A stretch of DNA of 64,000 bases from Allium sativum (Eukaryota > Streptophyta > Magnoliopsida > Asparagales > Amaryllidaceae), in the NCBI GenBank assembly GCA_030737875.1, contig JASFAX010000020.1:32502688-32566687 (forward strand), written 5' to 3'. Positions 10,662 through 23,014 of the stretch are shown one piece after another; within the stretch, counting starts at the first letter, position 1, and every line of letters begins with the position of its first letter. The position numbers and the translations under genes are program-made. The notes beneath the pieces are model-generated. The model saw only the letters and a list, made by a program, of their open reading frames with translations. It was not told the origin of the DNA and ran no database searches.

Positions 10662-11198
10662 AAATTATGAATTTGAACCGATAATCAACTAATTGATTGA
10701 TGGTTGTGTTGTTTGTTTATTTGTTTGAAATTTTGAACCATTTAAGCCTAATGGAACCGATTATTGAACTGTATTGTAAAATGATTACAAATGCATGCAT
10801 ATACATGTACTTACATTGAACAGGTCGTAGCAAGGAGGCTAGAGCAGAGAAATAAAATTGTTTTCCCGACAAATAGGTATATGTTTACCATAATCTACTG
10901 TTTTGTTTGGGTGATGATGATTTTATGAGCCGATTGGCTGGCCGCTTGGCTTTTTCTTTTTCTTTTGGATTGAAGAAGGCCATGGAAGGCTATATAAAAT
11001 ATCCCAAAGTCCCCAGTGCAGGGGAGGTTATGGCGAAATTTTTCGAAAATTTTGTGTGTTAGCAAATTTTTTGAAAAATTTGAAAAGCTCTTAGAAACTG
11101 AAAAGTTGAAGAACTTAAGCCGTAAAGAAAACAATGGAAGTTGAGTTGATTTGTTAAATGACTTTCGACTTCGTTCCTTTTCGGGGATGAAAAGTTTT

Positions 11199-11211
11199 AA
11201 GTGGCGGAGAT
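11199..11211 (+). other. Polypurine tract of element B
   Basis: AAGTGGCGGAGAT directly before the 3' LTR. It has a C inside the purine run, where E has AAGTGGGGGCGAT and C has AAGTGGGGGAGAT. Confidence 0.85.
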
Positions 11212-12092
11212 TGTAATAACCCGGAAAATCTAGGCCAATTTTTTTTATTTTTTTTTGGCAATTTTAGAGAATTTTGAATATTTAAAATGATTATTTTAAA
11301 TAATGACGATGAAAAATTTATTTTGAATGAATTCGAACGTATATATTTATTTGAATCGTCGTTAGAAAATAAATAATTTATTTTAATTATATAACGAGCC
11401 TGAAATGGCGCGGTAGTTCGATAATTCGATTTCAAATTTCAATTGAACATATCGGGTGCAAAATAAACCGGATTTTAGTGAAACCAAAAATATTAGAATC
11501 TAATTGAGAATATCTTTCCAACGAATCCGAAAAATTGAAATTTCATAGCGGAAATCAAAAGATACGTCCAGTTGAAAATTCAGAATAGTCACTATGGAAT
11601 TCTGGCCCTTAAAAATAGCCATTTTGCAAACGACTTCGGTTTTCGACGGAACCACTTTTGCTGGATCTGGGATGTAAATTTATTGCTAGATTCTAAAATT
11701 CATATTTTTCGAGTCAATATGTGAGCATAGCATAGGAAAACGCGTTTGACCAGTTTCAGTTGATTTTAATCGACTGTAAAATGGCCATTTTTCAAACGGT
11801 CTCAGAGTTTGACGAAACTAGTTTTGTTAGGACCGTATCGTCAATACGAAGTTAGAAAATATTTTTCTAGAATTTTTCGAGTTAATATGTGATCCCGGTA
11901 AATGGAAATGCGCGTTCAAAATTCAATATATAGAGTTATATTTTGATTTTTACGAAAACTGTTCGAAACGATCGAATCAGCTTGCGCTACACATCCCATT
12001 GTGTTCGAAATGGGGGTAATTAGCTAGGGACGACAGTCGGTGGGTTCGATTTCGAGTTCAAAATAAAATGTTGCTTTTTGGAATTAAATAAT

Positions 12093-12100
12093 TATATAAA
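12093..12100 (+). promoter_or_regulatory. TATA box, element B 3' LTR
   Basis: TATATAAA, 881 bp into the LTR, before the same CT-rich run as in the 5' LTR. If active, it would read out through 17156 into element A. Confidence 0.65.
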
Positions 12101-12150
12101 GTCAAACCCCCCTTTTCTCTTCCTCTCCCTCTCTCTCCCCCGCTCGTTAA

Positions 12151-12459
12151 ATGCATGCAAGAAGAGAAAAAATAAACGTAGCGCCCTCCCCCCACTCCCG
12201 GACCGCCGTCGGCCTCCTCCGCCTCCTCTCCCCTCCTCCTCTTCCTCCTCTCCTCCTCTTTCTCTCTTCCAATTTCAAATCCCTAAACCCCAAATTGCAA
12301 AATACCACCACCGTGGGCCCCTCCTGCGCTACCACCACCATCAACGGCCTCTCCCACGTCAATCAGGTCCAGCGCCCCCCCTCCAGCCACCTAGCTCCGG
12401 CCGTGGGCCCCTCCTCCTCAAAATTCACATTTTTCACAAAATCCCGTTTTTGCAAATAA
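12151..12459 (+). CDS. Leader ORF, 102 codons, Pro/Ser/Leu-rich, function unknown
   Basis: The first ATG after the TATA box opens a frame of 102 codons that ends at TAA. The product is low in complexity: a basic start (MHARREKINV), a run of proline, leucine and serine, then a threonine- and serine-rich tail. It matches no family that I recognise. In the 5' LTR the ATG is ACG and the frame is shifted by small indels, which argues against a conserved protein. Element C has a Pro-rich frame at the same place on its own strand. The CT-rich composition alone can give such frames, so this is weak as a gene. Confidence 0.2.
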   Translation: MHARREKINVAPSPHSRTAVGLLRLLSPPPLPPLLLFLSSNFKSLNPKLQNTTTVGPSCATTTINGLSHVNQVQRPPSSHLAPAVGPSSSKFTFFTKSRFCK

Positions 12460-12850
12460 CACCCTGAGCTTCCACAGCCCATAAGTCCCAAACGGTGCGA
12501 TTCTGGCCAAAACTCCACAATACCAATATCGAAGAGCACGATTTTCTCTTCGATTTGGTATATGATAGTCCTATTTTGCATTGCGGAGTTGTCGGGAAAA
12601 CACGTCCAAAATCTATTGTCCAAACACTGTCAAAATGCTATCTTTTCGCGATTTACGGCGAAATGGCACATTTTCGGGAGGAAGACCGCTAGGCGAAAGT
12701 TGTCCGGAATGGCGAGTTTAAGCTGGATAGTAAGATGGTGTGAAGATTGAAGCTCGTTTGCAAATTTAGGACCAGAACAACAAATCCGAGCGATAGAAAA
12801 TATGTGGGTTTTCTCTGTTTTAATGCTTCTATGGTTTTTGAAGAATGTAG

Positions 12851-13343
12851 TATATAAAAATATGATTTTTATACAGTGGCAATAATAAAAATATGATTTT
12901 TATATAGTGGCAATAATAAAAATATGATTTTTATATAGTGGCAATAATTAAAATATGATTTTTATATAGTAGCGATAATAAAAATATGATTTTTATTTAT
13001 TGAAATGAAACAATAAAAATATGATTTTTATTGTGAACAGCGTAAAAAGGACTATACTGGGACTGTAAATAGATCCATACGGTTCAGCAGTTCAAAAGTA
13101 AAGCACGGCAGAGTGGAACCCTCGGTGAGAACTTCTCACTTTAAATTTACTTTTCTAGTTAGAAATATAAACTAGGATGCAGATGGTGTTTAGTAGCACC
13201 CGACACCCGTCGTCCACAGACCATGGACGGCTTGTTTGTTTGATTGATGTGTTGTGAAAATTGATTGTGTTGTGGAATGATTGAAAAATAAATGTTCATG
13301 TGTTGAAATAAATTAATTATCGTTAAAAATATAATTTTTAACG
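12851..13343 (+). repeat. A5/T5-core palindromes, element B 3' LTR
   Basis: Same layout as 5821-6314: a tandem block, then a CAAT/ATTG palindrome at 13011-13033 and a CGTT/AACG palindrome at 13321-13343. Confidence 0.75.
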
Positions 13344-14013
13344 TGAATGTGAATGAATAAATATTTATAAACAAATCGGCCGATTTGTTTATATACACGG
13401 ATTTGACTGGTATTGATTGGGACGATAAATTTTACACATCGCCCAACCGAACAAATAAAAATCTGTGTTTGTTGATTTGAAACCCCACACGGGTATTGGG
13501 ATAAAATACGGCATACACTAATCATAATAATTAGTTGTATGTCGATCGGTTGATTGACAGGCTGTTATAAGCGTTAGATATCTATATTTGATGCTTATAC
13601 AGAGTGGTGCACTTTGGATGATGGTTGATTATTTATCGTTGCTATTATATACATGTGTTGTATGGAATCCATATAATTAACATTATATGGTAATTGATTG
13701 GGCCTTATTCCAATTGGGAAAATAAAGAATATTAGAATATGAAAATTGTCATGTGTTGACGATGCTCATGTGTTGAGAATATTCATGTGTTGAAACTATT
13801 CATGTGTTGAGTAAAATATTTTAACAATAAAATTTACATCTTTATTATATTTAAGATTAGAAACTACTTTACGGTTGGAATCTGATTTAAAATCAAACGA
13901 TAGATGCCATAATTTTATAAAATATATTACATAACAAAAATAGTCATGTGTTGACAGTGTGTTGAAAGAAATATAGATACATGTGTTGAAAGAAATATAT
14001 ATTCATTTGTTGA
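13297..14013 (+). repeat. Phased CATGTGTTGA repeats, element B 3' LTR
   Basis: Counterpart of 6268-7002, with four copies at exact 17-bp spacing (13750-13810). One stretch around 13945 has lost about 35 bp, including a near copy, relative to the 5' LTR. Confidence 0.75.
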
Positions 14014-16567
14014 ATAGAATAACGAATTTATTGAAATATATAAAGCCATTTTGATTAGAGTTGCACTATTTTGACGTGAACGATATATATATCGATTATA
14101 TTCGTTTTTATAATGAATATAGAAAAGGAAGTGATTTCAAAATCTAACGTTTTGAAAATATTATCATTTATATAGTAATGATATGAAATATTCAATTTTG
14201 ATTTGAAAATGAATATAGATTTGAAATGGTTTTGAAAACGAATTTAAAATTATTTATAAAATACGTTTTAAAAGGAAATCGACGAAATATATAAAATATA
14301 TACATATTATATATATAATGGCCTGAATAGAACGCGCCGCGCCGCGGCAGTTCGTGAATTTCGGACCATTGACTTCGAATTGACATTACGGGAGATCCGA
14401 CCGTCGGATCCTCCTAAAACTGGAACCGTTGGGTTCGTATCGAAAAGAGCTTTCCAATGAATAATAGAAATTTGAAATCTAACGGTTGGATTTAGAATTA
14501 TGTCCAAATCAAATTTGGAAAAGGTCGTTGTAAGTGCAGTTCGATGGTCGTTGATGGAAATCGACTGTACGGGCCTTGATAAAATTATTGAAAATATCTA
14601 TAATTTGTGTAAAATCATAATATTGAATTGGAAAGAACTGGGATGAAAAACACCACATTTGAAATGATAAAAATATATTTTTATCGAAATGAACTAGCTT
14701 TGAACTAGAATTAAAATCGATTTATTTTTGAAACAAATAAATTGAATTTGGAAGTGGTTTTAAAAATAATCAGAATTTCCAATAATTGAATTGGAATGGA
14801 TTTGAATCAAAATTTTCTTCGGAATCTTTCGATGTTGGATTTCGTGATTATACAGATATGGTTGCAGAAATTTGAAAGATATGTCTATATCGTTATTTCC
14901 AATATGATATTTGTTGGTTTCAGAAATTAATATTGAATATAAGCCAGTATATTTTCTATTCAAAGCCTTGTATTTAATATCAAATGTGATTTGGGTTTGT
15001 CGTGAATCGTGTTTTAGGTTACATTGGTTCTTTAACCCAGTTAAAGACAGGATATTGATTTTTGAGAAGATTAAAACTAAGCGGAGTTTTGATGAATCTG
15101 TAATTAGATCGAAATGTGAACTGATAATTTAAATTATCAAATCTGGAAAGTGATCGAGAATGGAGTATCACCAGTTTTGCTCCAAAGCGATAGTTAAATA
15201 TTTAATTAGATTTGAACGTGAAATGGTAATTAACTTTACCGATAACACCGTGGTGTTAGATATGGAGTATTGCCAGTTTTGCTCCATGGGATGAATAGGT
15301 TGGGATTGGGAAATAAAACGAATAATTACTTCGGTGCGGTTTGCTAATCCCGACTAGTTTGGAAAACCATAATATGGTTTGAAATGATATCCAACGGAAG
15401 ATTAAAGAATAAATTTAGAAGAATTTATCTTTGATAAAATTAATGGAAACCTTTCCCTAAGAGTGTGAAAATTTGAATAATAGAATATTATGGATTGGAA
15501 TGAGGCGTTTGTTGTGTTTGTGTAACACGTTTTTATTAAATACGCGGGTTATTCGGAAAGGCCGGGTTTATACCCATTCTGAATAACCAATTCGACGATA
15601 TGTCGAAGATGAAGACGGTGGTTGAAGACCGTAAGTCTTCACATCGTTTGGATGGTTACTGATGATCTTGATGGGGCTGTACACCCAAGATAAGAGAATT
15701 AGTTGTTGATCGTCCAGACGTACTTGGAGATCGATGGATATGCGAGGAAAGTGCCTCCGCTTTCGTTCAGACCCAGAACGAACTTGTAAATGGACTGTGT
15801 GTCTGACATTGGATTTTATTATGTGTTGAATGATCTCTATTAAATATACATCTGTTTGACGGCGGAGAATTTATTCTCTTACTTAACGCCCTTCTCTGAG
15901 ACGTACGAGCTCAGAGGTTGTATATCGATGGACATCAGTTGCATGACATGAATTGCCTATGTGGCACGCCTAAGTGGCAGATGATCAAGGCTTCTGTTGA
16001 AAAGCAAAGTCATGTGGTTGATGATCAAAGCACAACCTGTATGGCATAGCTTTGAGTATAACGTGAATTCGCGAGCCTCACACCTCGGTATGAGTCAAAA
16101 ACGGGATAGTGACTGCAGGGAGAGCACGACGTTTCTTTCTAGCTAGTGGTGGTGTCAGTGCTTAAACTAGATGACATTTATATACTTTTCACTTGTCTGG
16201 TTGTTGGAATGCGAGGCGCCTCGGATATAGGTCTGTTAGGACCGGGAAACGTGTGTTCAGGAATAACCAATCCTCAAAAGTACGAGAGGAACGGCCCTGA
16301 AGATCCAAGGATCATAGTGGGGTCCTGAGACATTTGCTAGAGTGTCACGAATCGGAGAGCAGCTTGCCCCTTGCCTCAACTCATGACGGAAATCCAATTT
16401 CCAATACGTGATATTTCAGTTTTATTTGTAGAACCTAGTATGTCGACATAGTGGTATGGGTCATTCATGCCGCCTATGATTGATATTTATGATTGAAATT
16501 GTTTTGGACCTATACACTTATAGTAATATCAAAATAATATGTTTTTAACGTATCAAGCATGGTTTCA

Positions 16568-16639
16568 CTATTATAAGGTAAAAAACCCTATCCTCCGGCT
16601 TGCGTTGCATTGTGTGATGGGACCTGGGTCTTATAATAG
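16568..16639 (+). other. Conserved stem-loop in the shared LTR 3' block (B, 3' LTR)
   Basis: CTATTATAAG (16568-16577) with CTTATAATAG (16630-16639). The outermost G-C pair of the 5' LTR copy is not kept. Loop as in 9548-9598. Confidence 0.65.
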
Positions 16640-17156
16640 CTTCATTTTTCTTTATTTAGCATTGCGCTGTTTATGTTTTCACTGGTATTCTTGGGAGGAA
16701 ACCCGTTCCGTGTTATACGGCGTAGTCCCTTGATTTACCTAACTTTGAAAATAAAGAGTAATAACTGTTTTAGTTCTCACACCAGTCACATGACTGACCT
16801 GGAGTTTATTGGTTAAACCTAAACTCTGGGTGCCCCTATTTTCTACATGGGCCACTAGTAGTTTTGGTTTTGCAGATTTATATTCACAAGACCCTGATTT
16901 ACAGCTGGAACAATGCTCGGAAAGCTCTGTATCCGTGTTTTACTTTCAGTTGTGTTTTGTATTATTTTTCCGCTGCAGTACTGTATTTAAATCTCTAATA
17001 TTCTTTGTTGTATAATATTTATTCATACTCTATACATTCTTGTATCTGTTGGAATTGTTGTAACAAACAATGAAATGTTCTTCTGTTTGCGTTCTGATTT
17101 GTCATGTCCTCAACGCCATCCGTGCTTTCCTTCACGGGGAAGTTCGGGTCATGTCA

Positions 17157-17161
17157 TTTAG
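17157..17161. repeat. Target-site duplication of element B, right copy
   Basis: TTTAG, one base different from TTTAA at 4189-4193. After it the 3' LTR of A resumes. Confidence 0.85.
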
Positions 17162-18124
17162 TAGCTCCACTTTAATGTTTACAACCTTTTTCTATGCATG
17201 CTTTAATTGCACATTTGGCATCTTTTGCATTCTATATTCTCTTTCTTTTATTTGCATCACATTAATTTATTTTTATTCAGGTTCACGCATCATCCGTTTA
17301 TTTAATGCAAAATTTTCACATATCCTCTTTCCCTTATTGCATTAATTTCAAATAACATGTATGCATATATGCCCCCTTTTTTTGTCTCTATGTTCGCGCG
17401 CAACTTCAAATTTGAATCATGTTCATACGCATCCATCTCTTCTGCGTTTACTAATTTTTATATGCGAACAATTCTCTATTTTATTTGGAAATTATCTTCC
17501 TTAATAAATTAATGGTTTATTTCCATTCTTTCAATTAAACCTCCAATTAACTTATCCCCTTTCACACTGAACCAATTTGCTAAGCCGCTATTTAGCTGCT
17601 CCTTAAAACAAAAACAAAAAATATGGCATTGGTGGGGATTGAACTCACAACCTCGTATGTACAAGACTCATGTATTAACTAAATGAGCTACTAAGTCTTT
17701 TGCTAACAAGACTTAGGACCAAGCTACATATTATTCATTTCCCATTGCTCTTTTTTTTGTTGCATTTCTTAAATTAAGGATAACTTCTTTGTTTTAAATC
17801 ATTTTTCTACAAACTATTGGTCTAAATTGACCAGAAAATCGCCACGAACGTAATGATGCTAATTTCATGACCAAATTCTAGAGTCTGTTCAAATTCTCCT
17901 TTTTATTTCTCTTTAAATGTTCACACGTATTTCTTTGCATTTCGCTGTATTTCTTCTTATTTCAAATATTGCATGTAATTTCTTTATTAATCTTTTTCTT
18001 CATTTCACTGTGTAAACTTCTTACATGCAATTACATTTTTATTATTTAATCTTTCCTTTAAATATATCCGTGCATATATACATATATCTCAATTTTAATT
18101 ACATTAAAAATGCGGGGTGTTACA
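17162..18124 (-). repeat. Element A 3' LTR, proximal part (right of B)
   Basis: Aligns with about 23545-24515. This is the start of U3 on the minus strand, beginning TGTAACACCCCGCATTTTT next to the PPT. It contains the tRNA-like cassette (17616-17697). No protein gene. Confidence 0.9.
17616..17697 (-). ncRNA. tRNA-like cassette in element A U3 (3' LTR copy)
   Basis: Read on the minus strand: an A-box-like TAGCTCATTTAGTTAAT (17674-17690), a B-box GAGTTCAATCC (17636-17646) in a T-arm with 4 of 5 pairs, then CCCACCA and a T6 run (17616-17621). The D stem no longer pairs and the acceptor stem is not recognisable, so it is not a working tRNA. Box spacing is about 44 nt, as in tRNA genes and SINE heads. 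The 5' LTR copy is at 23999-24084. Confidence 0.5.
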
Positions 18125-18140
18125 TTCTCCCACCCTTAAG
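18125..18140 (-). other. Polypurine tract of element A
   Basis: On the minus strand CTTAAGGGTGGGAGAA stands directly before TGTAACACCCC. The upstream context (ACGAAATTC) is typical of the end of Tekay/Del-type elements, which is an inference. Confidence 0.85.
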
Positions 18141-19385
18141 GAATTTCGTACTCGAAATTCGATAGGGGTAAAATATATAATTCCTCGCATAAAATTAAAC
18201 CATCAAGTGTGCAACCAATTTTTTTGCAAACGTTGTGTACAAGTGCAAAGTGAAATACATCATAATAATGCATGTATGTCTAATTTGGTACCACCTATAT
18301 GTATGCAAACTTTCAAATTTTTTTTTAAAACATGATGCTCACATCCTAAATAAACCTACAGTTCTATATGAATGCAATATTTTTGAAAAATCAAAACATT
18401 TTTCATTCAAATTTTCCCATACTCTTATAGAATAAGAGCATAGTTCATCCAATTGTTGCATCCAAAATCCTACCAACCATTATTAGATTCAAAATTTAGA
18501 AAAATCAAATTTTCCAAATTCGATTCTTATGTTACAAAAAGGTATAAAACGGAAGAATTTACATTTTCCGTTTTTCTTTTATGTACCTTTTCTTGTTGCA
18601 CTTGGATTTTTACATAGCTATTCTATAAAAAGTTTGTATTTTCCTATCTAAGCACAATTACATAAGAAACGTTTTTTTTTTTCAACTTATCTTTTTCGAG
18701 CAACAATTCCAGTCTTTATAATGCTTATGCATTCTATGGGAATTTATTTTTATTATTCCAGGATAGTCCTTGTTATTTATTTCCTAGCCTCAAACTCGTT
18801 CTTTCTAGACACTAATCCTTACCTATTCCATGTTTTAAAGCATGGTTTGGTCTCTTTTTTTTCTAATTTTTTCTCCCAAAAAATAAAAATGGTAAAACTT
18901 TATTTTCTTTACTAAAACTTGCTTTACCAAACCATAAAAACACGCCGTAACAAAAATGCAAAACATTTTTTGCAAACATCGAAAACTGGAGTAGACAAGG
19001 ACAACTATTTCTTAATCGAGTTTCCAAACTACCTAGGCTTTCCTAGACACATCAACGAAATCATTTCTTCCAACTATATATATTCCTAATCCATTTTCCA
19101 CTTTATAAGGTTTCCTACTAAACCCACTAATCTCAGTTACTATTGTATGGGATACATCTTTCTTAACACCAATCATTTTGTACACTTTCCAACCAACATA
19201 CCTAAGGGTCTCAGATTTCCTTGCTCATTCTTTTATCATACAAAACAGTTATCCCAATTCTTTGCATATTTTACTCTTTCTATTTAGTGAGCTTCTTTAT
19301 AGATCTAGGTTTATATATAATATGTTTATATTTTTGAAAATACAAACACGCTCTCTCATTATCTATATAGAAATCGTAAACCTAT

Positions 19386-19397
19386 GCTCTGATACCA
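19386..19397 (-). other. Primer-binding site of element A (initiator tRNA-Met)
   Basis: GCTCTGATACCA on the plus strand, i.e. TGGTATCAGAGC on the minus strand, two bases after the 5' LTR end at 19400. It sets the orientation of A. Confidence 0.93.
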
Positions 19398-21864
19398 AAT
19401 GTAACAATCCAAATTCCGACGGATCGATTTTTTTCACCAATCCATCAAAACCCGAGTTGGTTGCTCTGGTTTCCTGCAGAAAAGATAGAGACAAGAAATA
19501 TGTCAAAATTCGGAAAACGCCTCACATCGGAAGGAATAAAATATAATATATATAAACATAGCTTTACCTTAATTACAATACTGCTAAATCAGTATCTCTA
19601 AAGTTATAAGCCTCTGTCATGAATCTAACCTGCGAATGTTATGAGGAGGGGGCCAGAACATAAGTTCTGTGTGAATGAGTTTAAACTACACATCTTGAAT
19701 AATCCTACATATACCATTCAATTACATTTTATTGTTTATTAGGTTATTTGTGTCGTTAGCGCTCAAGGCTTACACACACGTCCAACCCATCTACTCCCAG
19801 TAGATCAACCTAATATAATGTATATGTAGCTACCCCCAAACTGAGGTACACCCCGTGTACCCCACTCGCATGGTCCCTACCGTATCCTCACAGTGATATA
19901 CGCAGTCCCCCGTACTATGTCATAATAATGTATATTCCACTTATATATACAATACAACACTACACCCACATATGTTCACTCTAATTTGATTGCCGTTATC
20001 AAATAATGCCCCCCAGTCTACGATACACTACCCAGAGCAGACATGGTTATATCTACACTCTTCCACGTACGTAATCTCTATCGTATTCGATATCTAACCC
20101 GCACACCCATCGTGTGTGCATGTCCGAGTTCCGTGGCAGGGCTACACAAGAGACATGGAACTCGGTCGGGAGCTTTCCTTATATTTGTGCAAGGCCTACC
20201 TTAAAGAGCCTCCCACACAAATATCCCTGGGGTTTCTTTTCTATGGCGGCTATGGCCCCACCTCGGCCCTCCCATAACTAATAAAGATTACGAGAGCTAA
20301 GCGACAAGCCCCTAAGCAACCAATATAAACATCCATGTGGCGTCTCCTCTCAACCACCGTCCCACGATAGTGAATGGTTAATGGTATATTGAGTCTAGCT
20401 CTAGTCTTTCTGCATCCTACTGGCTGTGGTAACAGGCACTCGACAACCTACTATCCTTGTTGGTCCTGACCCTCTACCTCCATTGAGGAAGCCATCGAAT
20501 CACCTTTTCCGTCACCGCGAACAGCATTCTGACTGCCCAGTTATTCTTGTAGTTAAGGCCCACCCACCTAGTAGTTATGCGCAGACCCAACCTCTGCGAG
20601 CACAGCCTGAAACATTTGCCACCACACAGAGGACTACTAGGAGCACCTTTAACGTCTCTGGAAGTCGCGTGCTTCCCCTTCCAGTCCGTTGGAGCCACCA
20701 AAATAACGAATGTGCGCTCCCCTCGTGTCTTATGACACCGTGATGATTTACCTTGTTGGGTTACTCATCCTACAACGTACGGATTGCCCCAAGCGCCTTG
20801 ATTTTATATGTCATTAGACCCTACGTCTAATCAATTCTTGCGCGCTTTTGTTACCTCGTTAGTTTTTCTTATTTAACTTGGTTATTCTTATTCATATTGA
20901 CTTCCTTTTCAAGTTTACCAAGTTACCCTCGCTTATTAATTCAATTTATACTTAACCCATTTAAGTCCATTAATAAGACCACCACATGCTGTTTTCCAAC
21001 TTCATAAATTATTCCCTTTTAGGGTTACAACAACATGTTATGCGTAATTCATAGTTAAGTATGTCTTATCCACATATATACTGATTAGGAGAATAATCCC
21101 CTAAACACCAGCCCCGAAGACCGAAATCAACATCAGACTGGCACCCACAGAATTAGTCAACCCAACCAACATATATGATTCTAATATACTTCTTTTCCAT
21201 TCATATAACTTTTATCATCTTAAATTTCACACTTCTCCTTCCCAAACTACTTAATTTGTAATTAAGTATATCTTCACATATAAGTTACTTTATTTTCCTC
21301 TATCGTTTCTTATAACTTACCTTATCCCATAAGTTATACTTTCCACTTGTCCCTAGGAAAAGTCTAACATATTATCCTTCCTTTTCTTATTCAAATTCAT
21401 TTATAATAGGTTATTTACCATTACCCACTTTTTTCATTAATTTAGATTTACTTAACCCTTTTCATTTATTTAGCCCACTACCTAAACTTTACCTAATTCA
21501 ATAAATTTATGATTCCATAACGGGTCCCCTTTGGTTAAGCAATATTTATTTATGTCTTACATGTCGCCCATGTCCCACTTAACCTCATTTATTATTGTTT
21601 CCATGTCTTACACATGCTTTACCACGGTTAAGTCCACATTGTCATGTTTTACTTCACGTATCTTACTACAGTTAAGTCCACATTTACATGTTTTACGTGT
21701 CTTGTCTTACTACGGTTAAGTCCATATTTACATGTCATATTTTACATGTCACCCACTTAACCCTCTAACCATACCCATGTCACCCACATGTCTTATTATG
21801 GTTAGTATTCCATAGTTCATTCATTATGACGAATGGTGCATGACCTCCCACATTAGATCGAACA

Positions 21865-22040
21865 CTTTGTGGGTGCTGGATTTGCCGGGCGGTTCCAGGC
21901 AGTCTTACACCACAAAGCGGGTCTAACCTCATGTCACCCACCATGACGCCTACAAATCATCCCATTGACCTCTCACACTAGACGTCCAATTGTGGCAGCT
22001 GGATTTGCCGGGCGGTTCCGGGCAGTCTTACAACACAATT
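21865..22040 (-). repeat. Tandem pair of stem-loops, element A 5' LTR
   Basis: CTTTGTGG (21865-21872) with CCACAAAG (21910-21917); AATTGTGG (21988-21995) with ACACAATT (22033-22040, one mismatch). Loops as in 2541-2700. Confidence 0.7.
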
Positions 22041-23006
22041 GCACCTAACCTCGTGTCAAAGGTTCATTAACATCGTATTTCACCCAAATCCCAATTTTCA
22101 TGTTATGTGTTTCCAATTCAACATATAGTCATGTTTACAATTTTGCCTATTCCAACTTGTCACTAATTACTATTAATTAGCCTTAATAACAAATTTCCAG
22201 TTATAGGCAATTTCATCAATTCAATGTAATCCATACCCAAATATGCCAATTTCTTTTGTATTCCAATTATCCAAAATATCCAATAATATGCAAATTCATA
22301 AAATCAATATTTTTCCAATATATTTCCCAATGTTCCCATGTTCATACATATAACCAAATTCACCTTTTAGGCTTATCTTACCAATTAATTTCACCAATCC
22401 ATGTTATCCAATTACATGTTGTTAATATAAAATTATACAAATTCCATATCCAATTTCAATCATGCCAAACTACATAAATTTAAGATTACCATACAATTAT
22501 GTCCATAATTCTATTCAAATCATACATAAATCCTTCCAACCCATATTATTCCCAAACAACCCCTTTTTTCTCTTTTACTTTCTCGTTCTCGTTTACAACG
22601 CATAAATTCATGATAGATGTAGGCTCGAGATAGCCTAGCTATAAAAATAAAAAGGGGAAAGAATAAAAAGGAGAGAACTCAATCGTAAACATAAATGAAA
22701 CACCTGATCTTATTAAATTATCATCAAATTCATTATGGGGAATGGCAAACGATAGAAGTACAATTATACAACAATTGTATTTTAAACCACTCAGCTTGAC
22801 TGGATTGGAGAAATAAACAATTGGTTGTTGAGGTAGAACGTTGGTTTAGGCTTTTTATTTGATTATTGACGCAGAATGTGAATTGTTGTTGAAGAAACTT
22901 GCTAGTTGATTTGATTAAACTACAAAATTGATGAAGAACTTGCAATTTAATTTAGAGTTTAGAAGTGGCGACTATGTTGGGTTGAAGTTTGGTGGCATGG
23001 AGGCGT

Positions 23007-23014
23007 CTTATAAG
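23007..23014 (-). promoter_or_regulatory. TATA-like box, element A 5' LTR
   Basis: CTTATAAG about 1.5 kb from the LTR start. Identical in the 3' LTR at 3669-3676. Assigned from match and conservation only. Confidence 0.45.

Larger units (their letters stand above)
10126..11211 (+). other. Element B internal region (1.1 kb, non-coding)
   Basis: Contains the PBS, three hairpins (10202-10220, 10229-10267, 10464-10487), a TA microsatellite (10599-10659), a stretch shared with C (about 10905-11100) and the PPT. No frame longer than about 80 codons and none resembling gag or pol. The content is what reverse transcription and packaging would need in cis and little else. Confidence 0.9.
4194..17156 (+). 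mobile_element. Element B: giant-LTR, tiny-internal retrotransposon inside A
   Basis: Non-autonomous LTR retrotransposon on the plus strand. 5' LTR 4194-10125 (5932 bp), internal region 10126-11211 (1086 bp), 3' LTR 11212-17156 (5945 bp). PBS TGGTATCAGAGC at 10129-10140, PPT AAGTGGCGGAGAT at 11199-11211, duplication TTTAA/TTTAG. The LTRs begin TGTAATAACCCGG and end TGTCA. The LTRs make up about 92% of the element. No gag-pol frame is present. Just before the PPT, a short frame reading FGDEKF followed by a stop resembles the end of a Ty3/gypsy polyprotein and may be a relic of the parent element. It shares its U3 block with C and E and its 3' block with C, D and E. Confidence 0.95.
11212..17156 (+). 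repeat. Element B 3' LTR (5.9 kb)
   Basis: Partner of 4194-10125 and colinear with it over its whole length, about 93-95% alike on sampled stretches. Carries the same TATA, palindromes, phased repeats and 3' block. Differences: the poly(A) hexamer is AACAAA, and the leader ORF at 12151 has an ATG. No other gene seen. Confidence 0.93.
18125..19399 (-). other. Element A internal region (1.3 kb, non-coding)
   Basis: AT-rich with no frame above about 120 codons and none resembling retrotransposon proteins. On the minus strand, TAGGTTTA just after the PBS (plus 19377-19384) pairs with TAAACCTA (plus 19306-19313), so A too could form a stem-loop there, although it is not related in sequence to the one in B-E. 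Confidence 0.85.

Noticed and set aside
12078..12467. 129-codon plus-strand frame in B
   Set aside because: It begins upstream of the TATA box, so its start would not be in the transcript.
17629..17697. Functional tRNA gene
   Set aside because: The T arm is good, but the D stem and acceptor stem do not pair. Reported only as a tRNA-like cassette.
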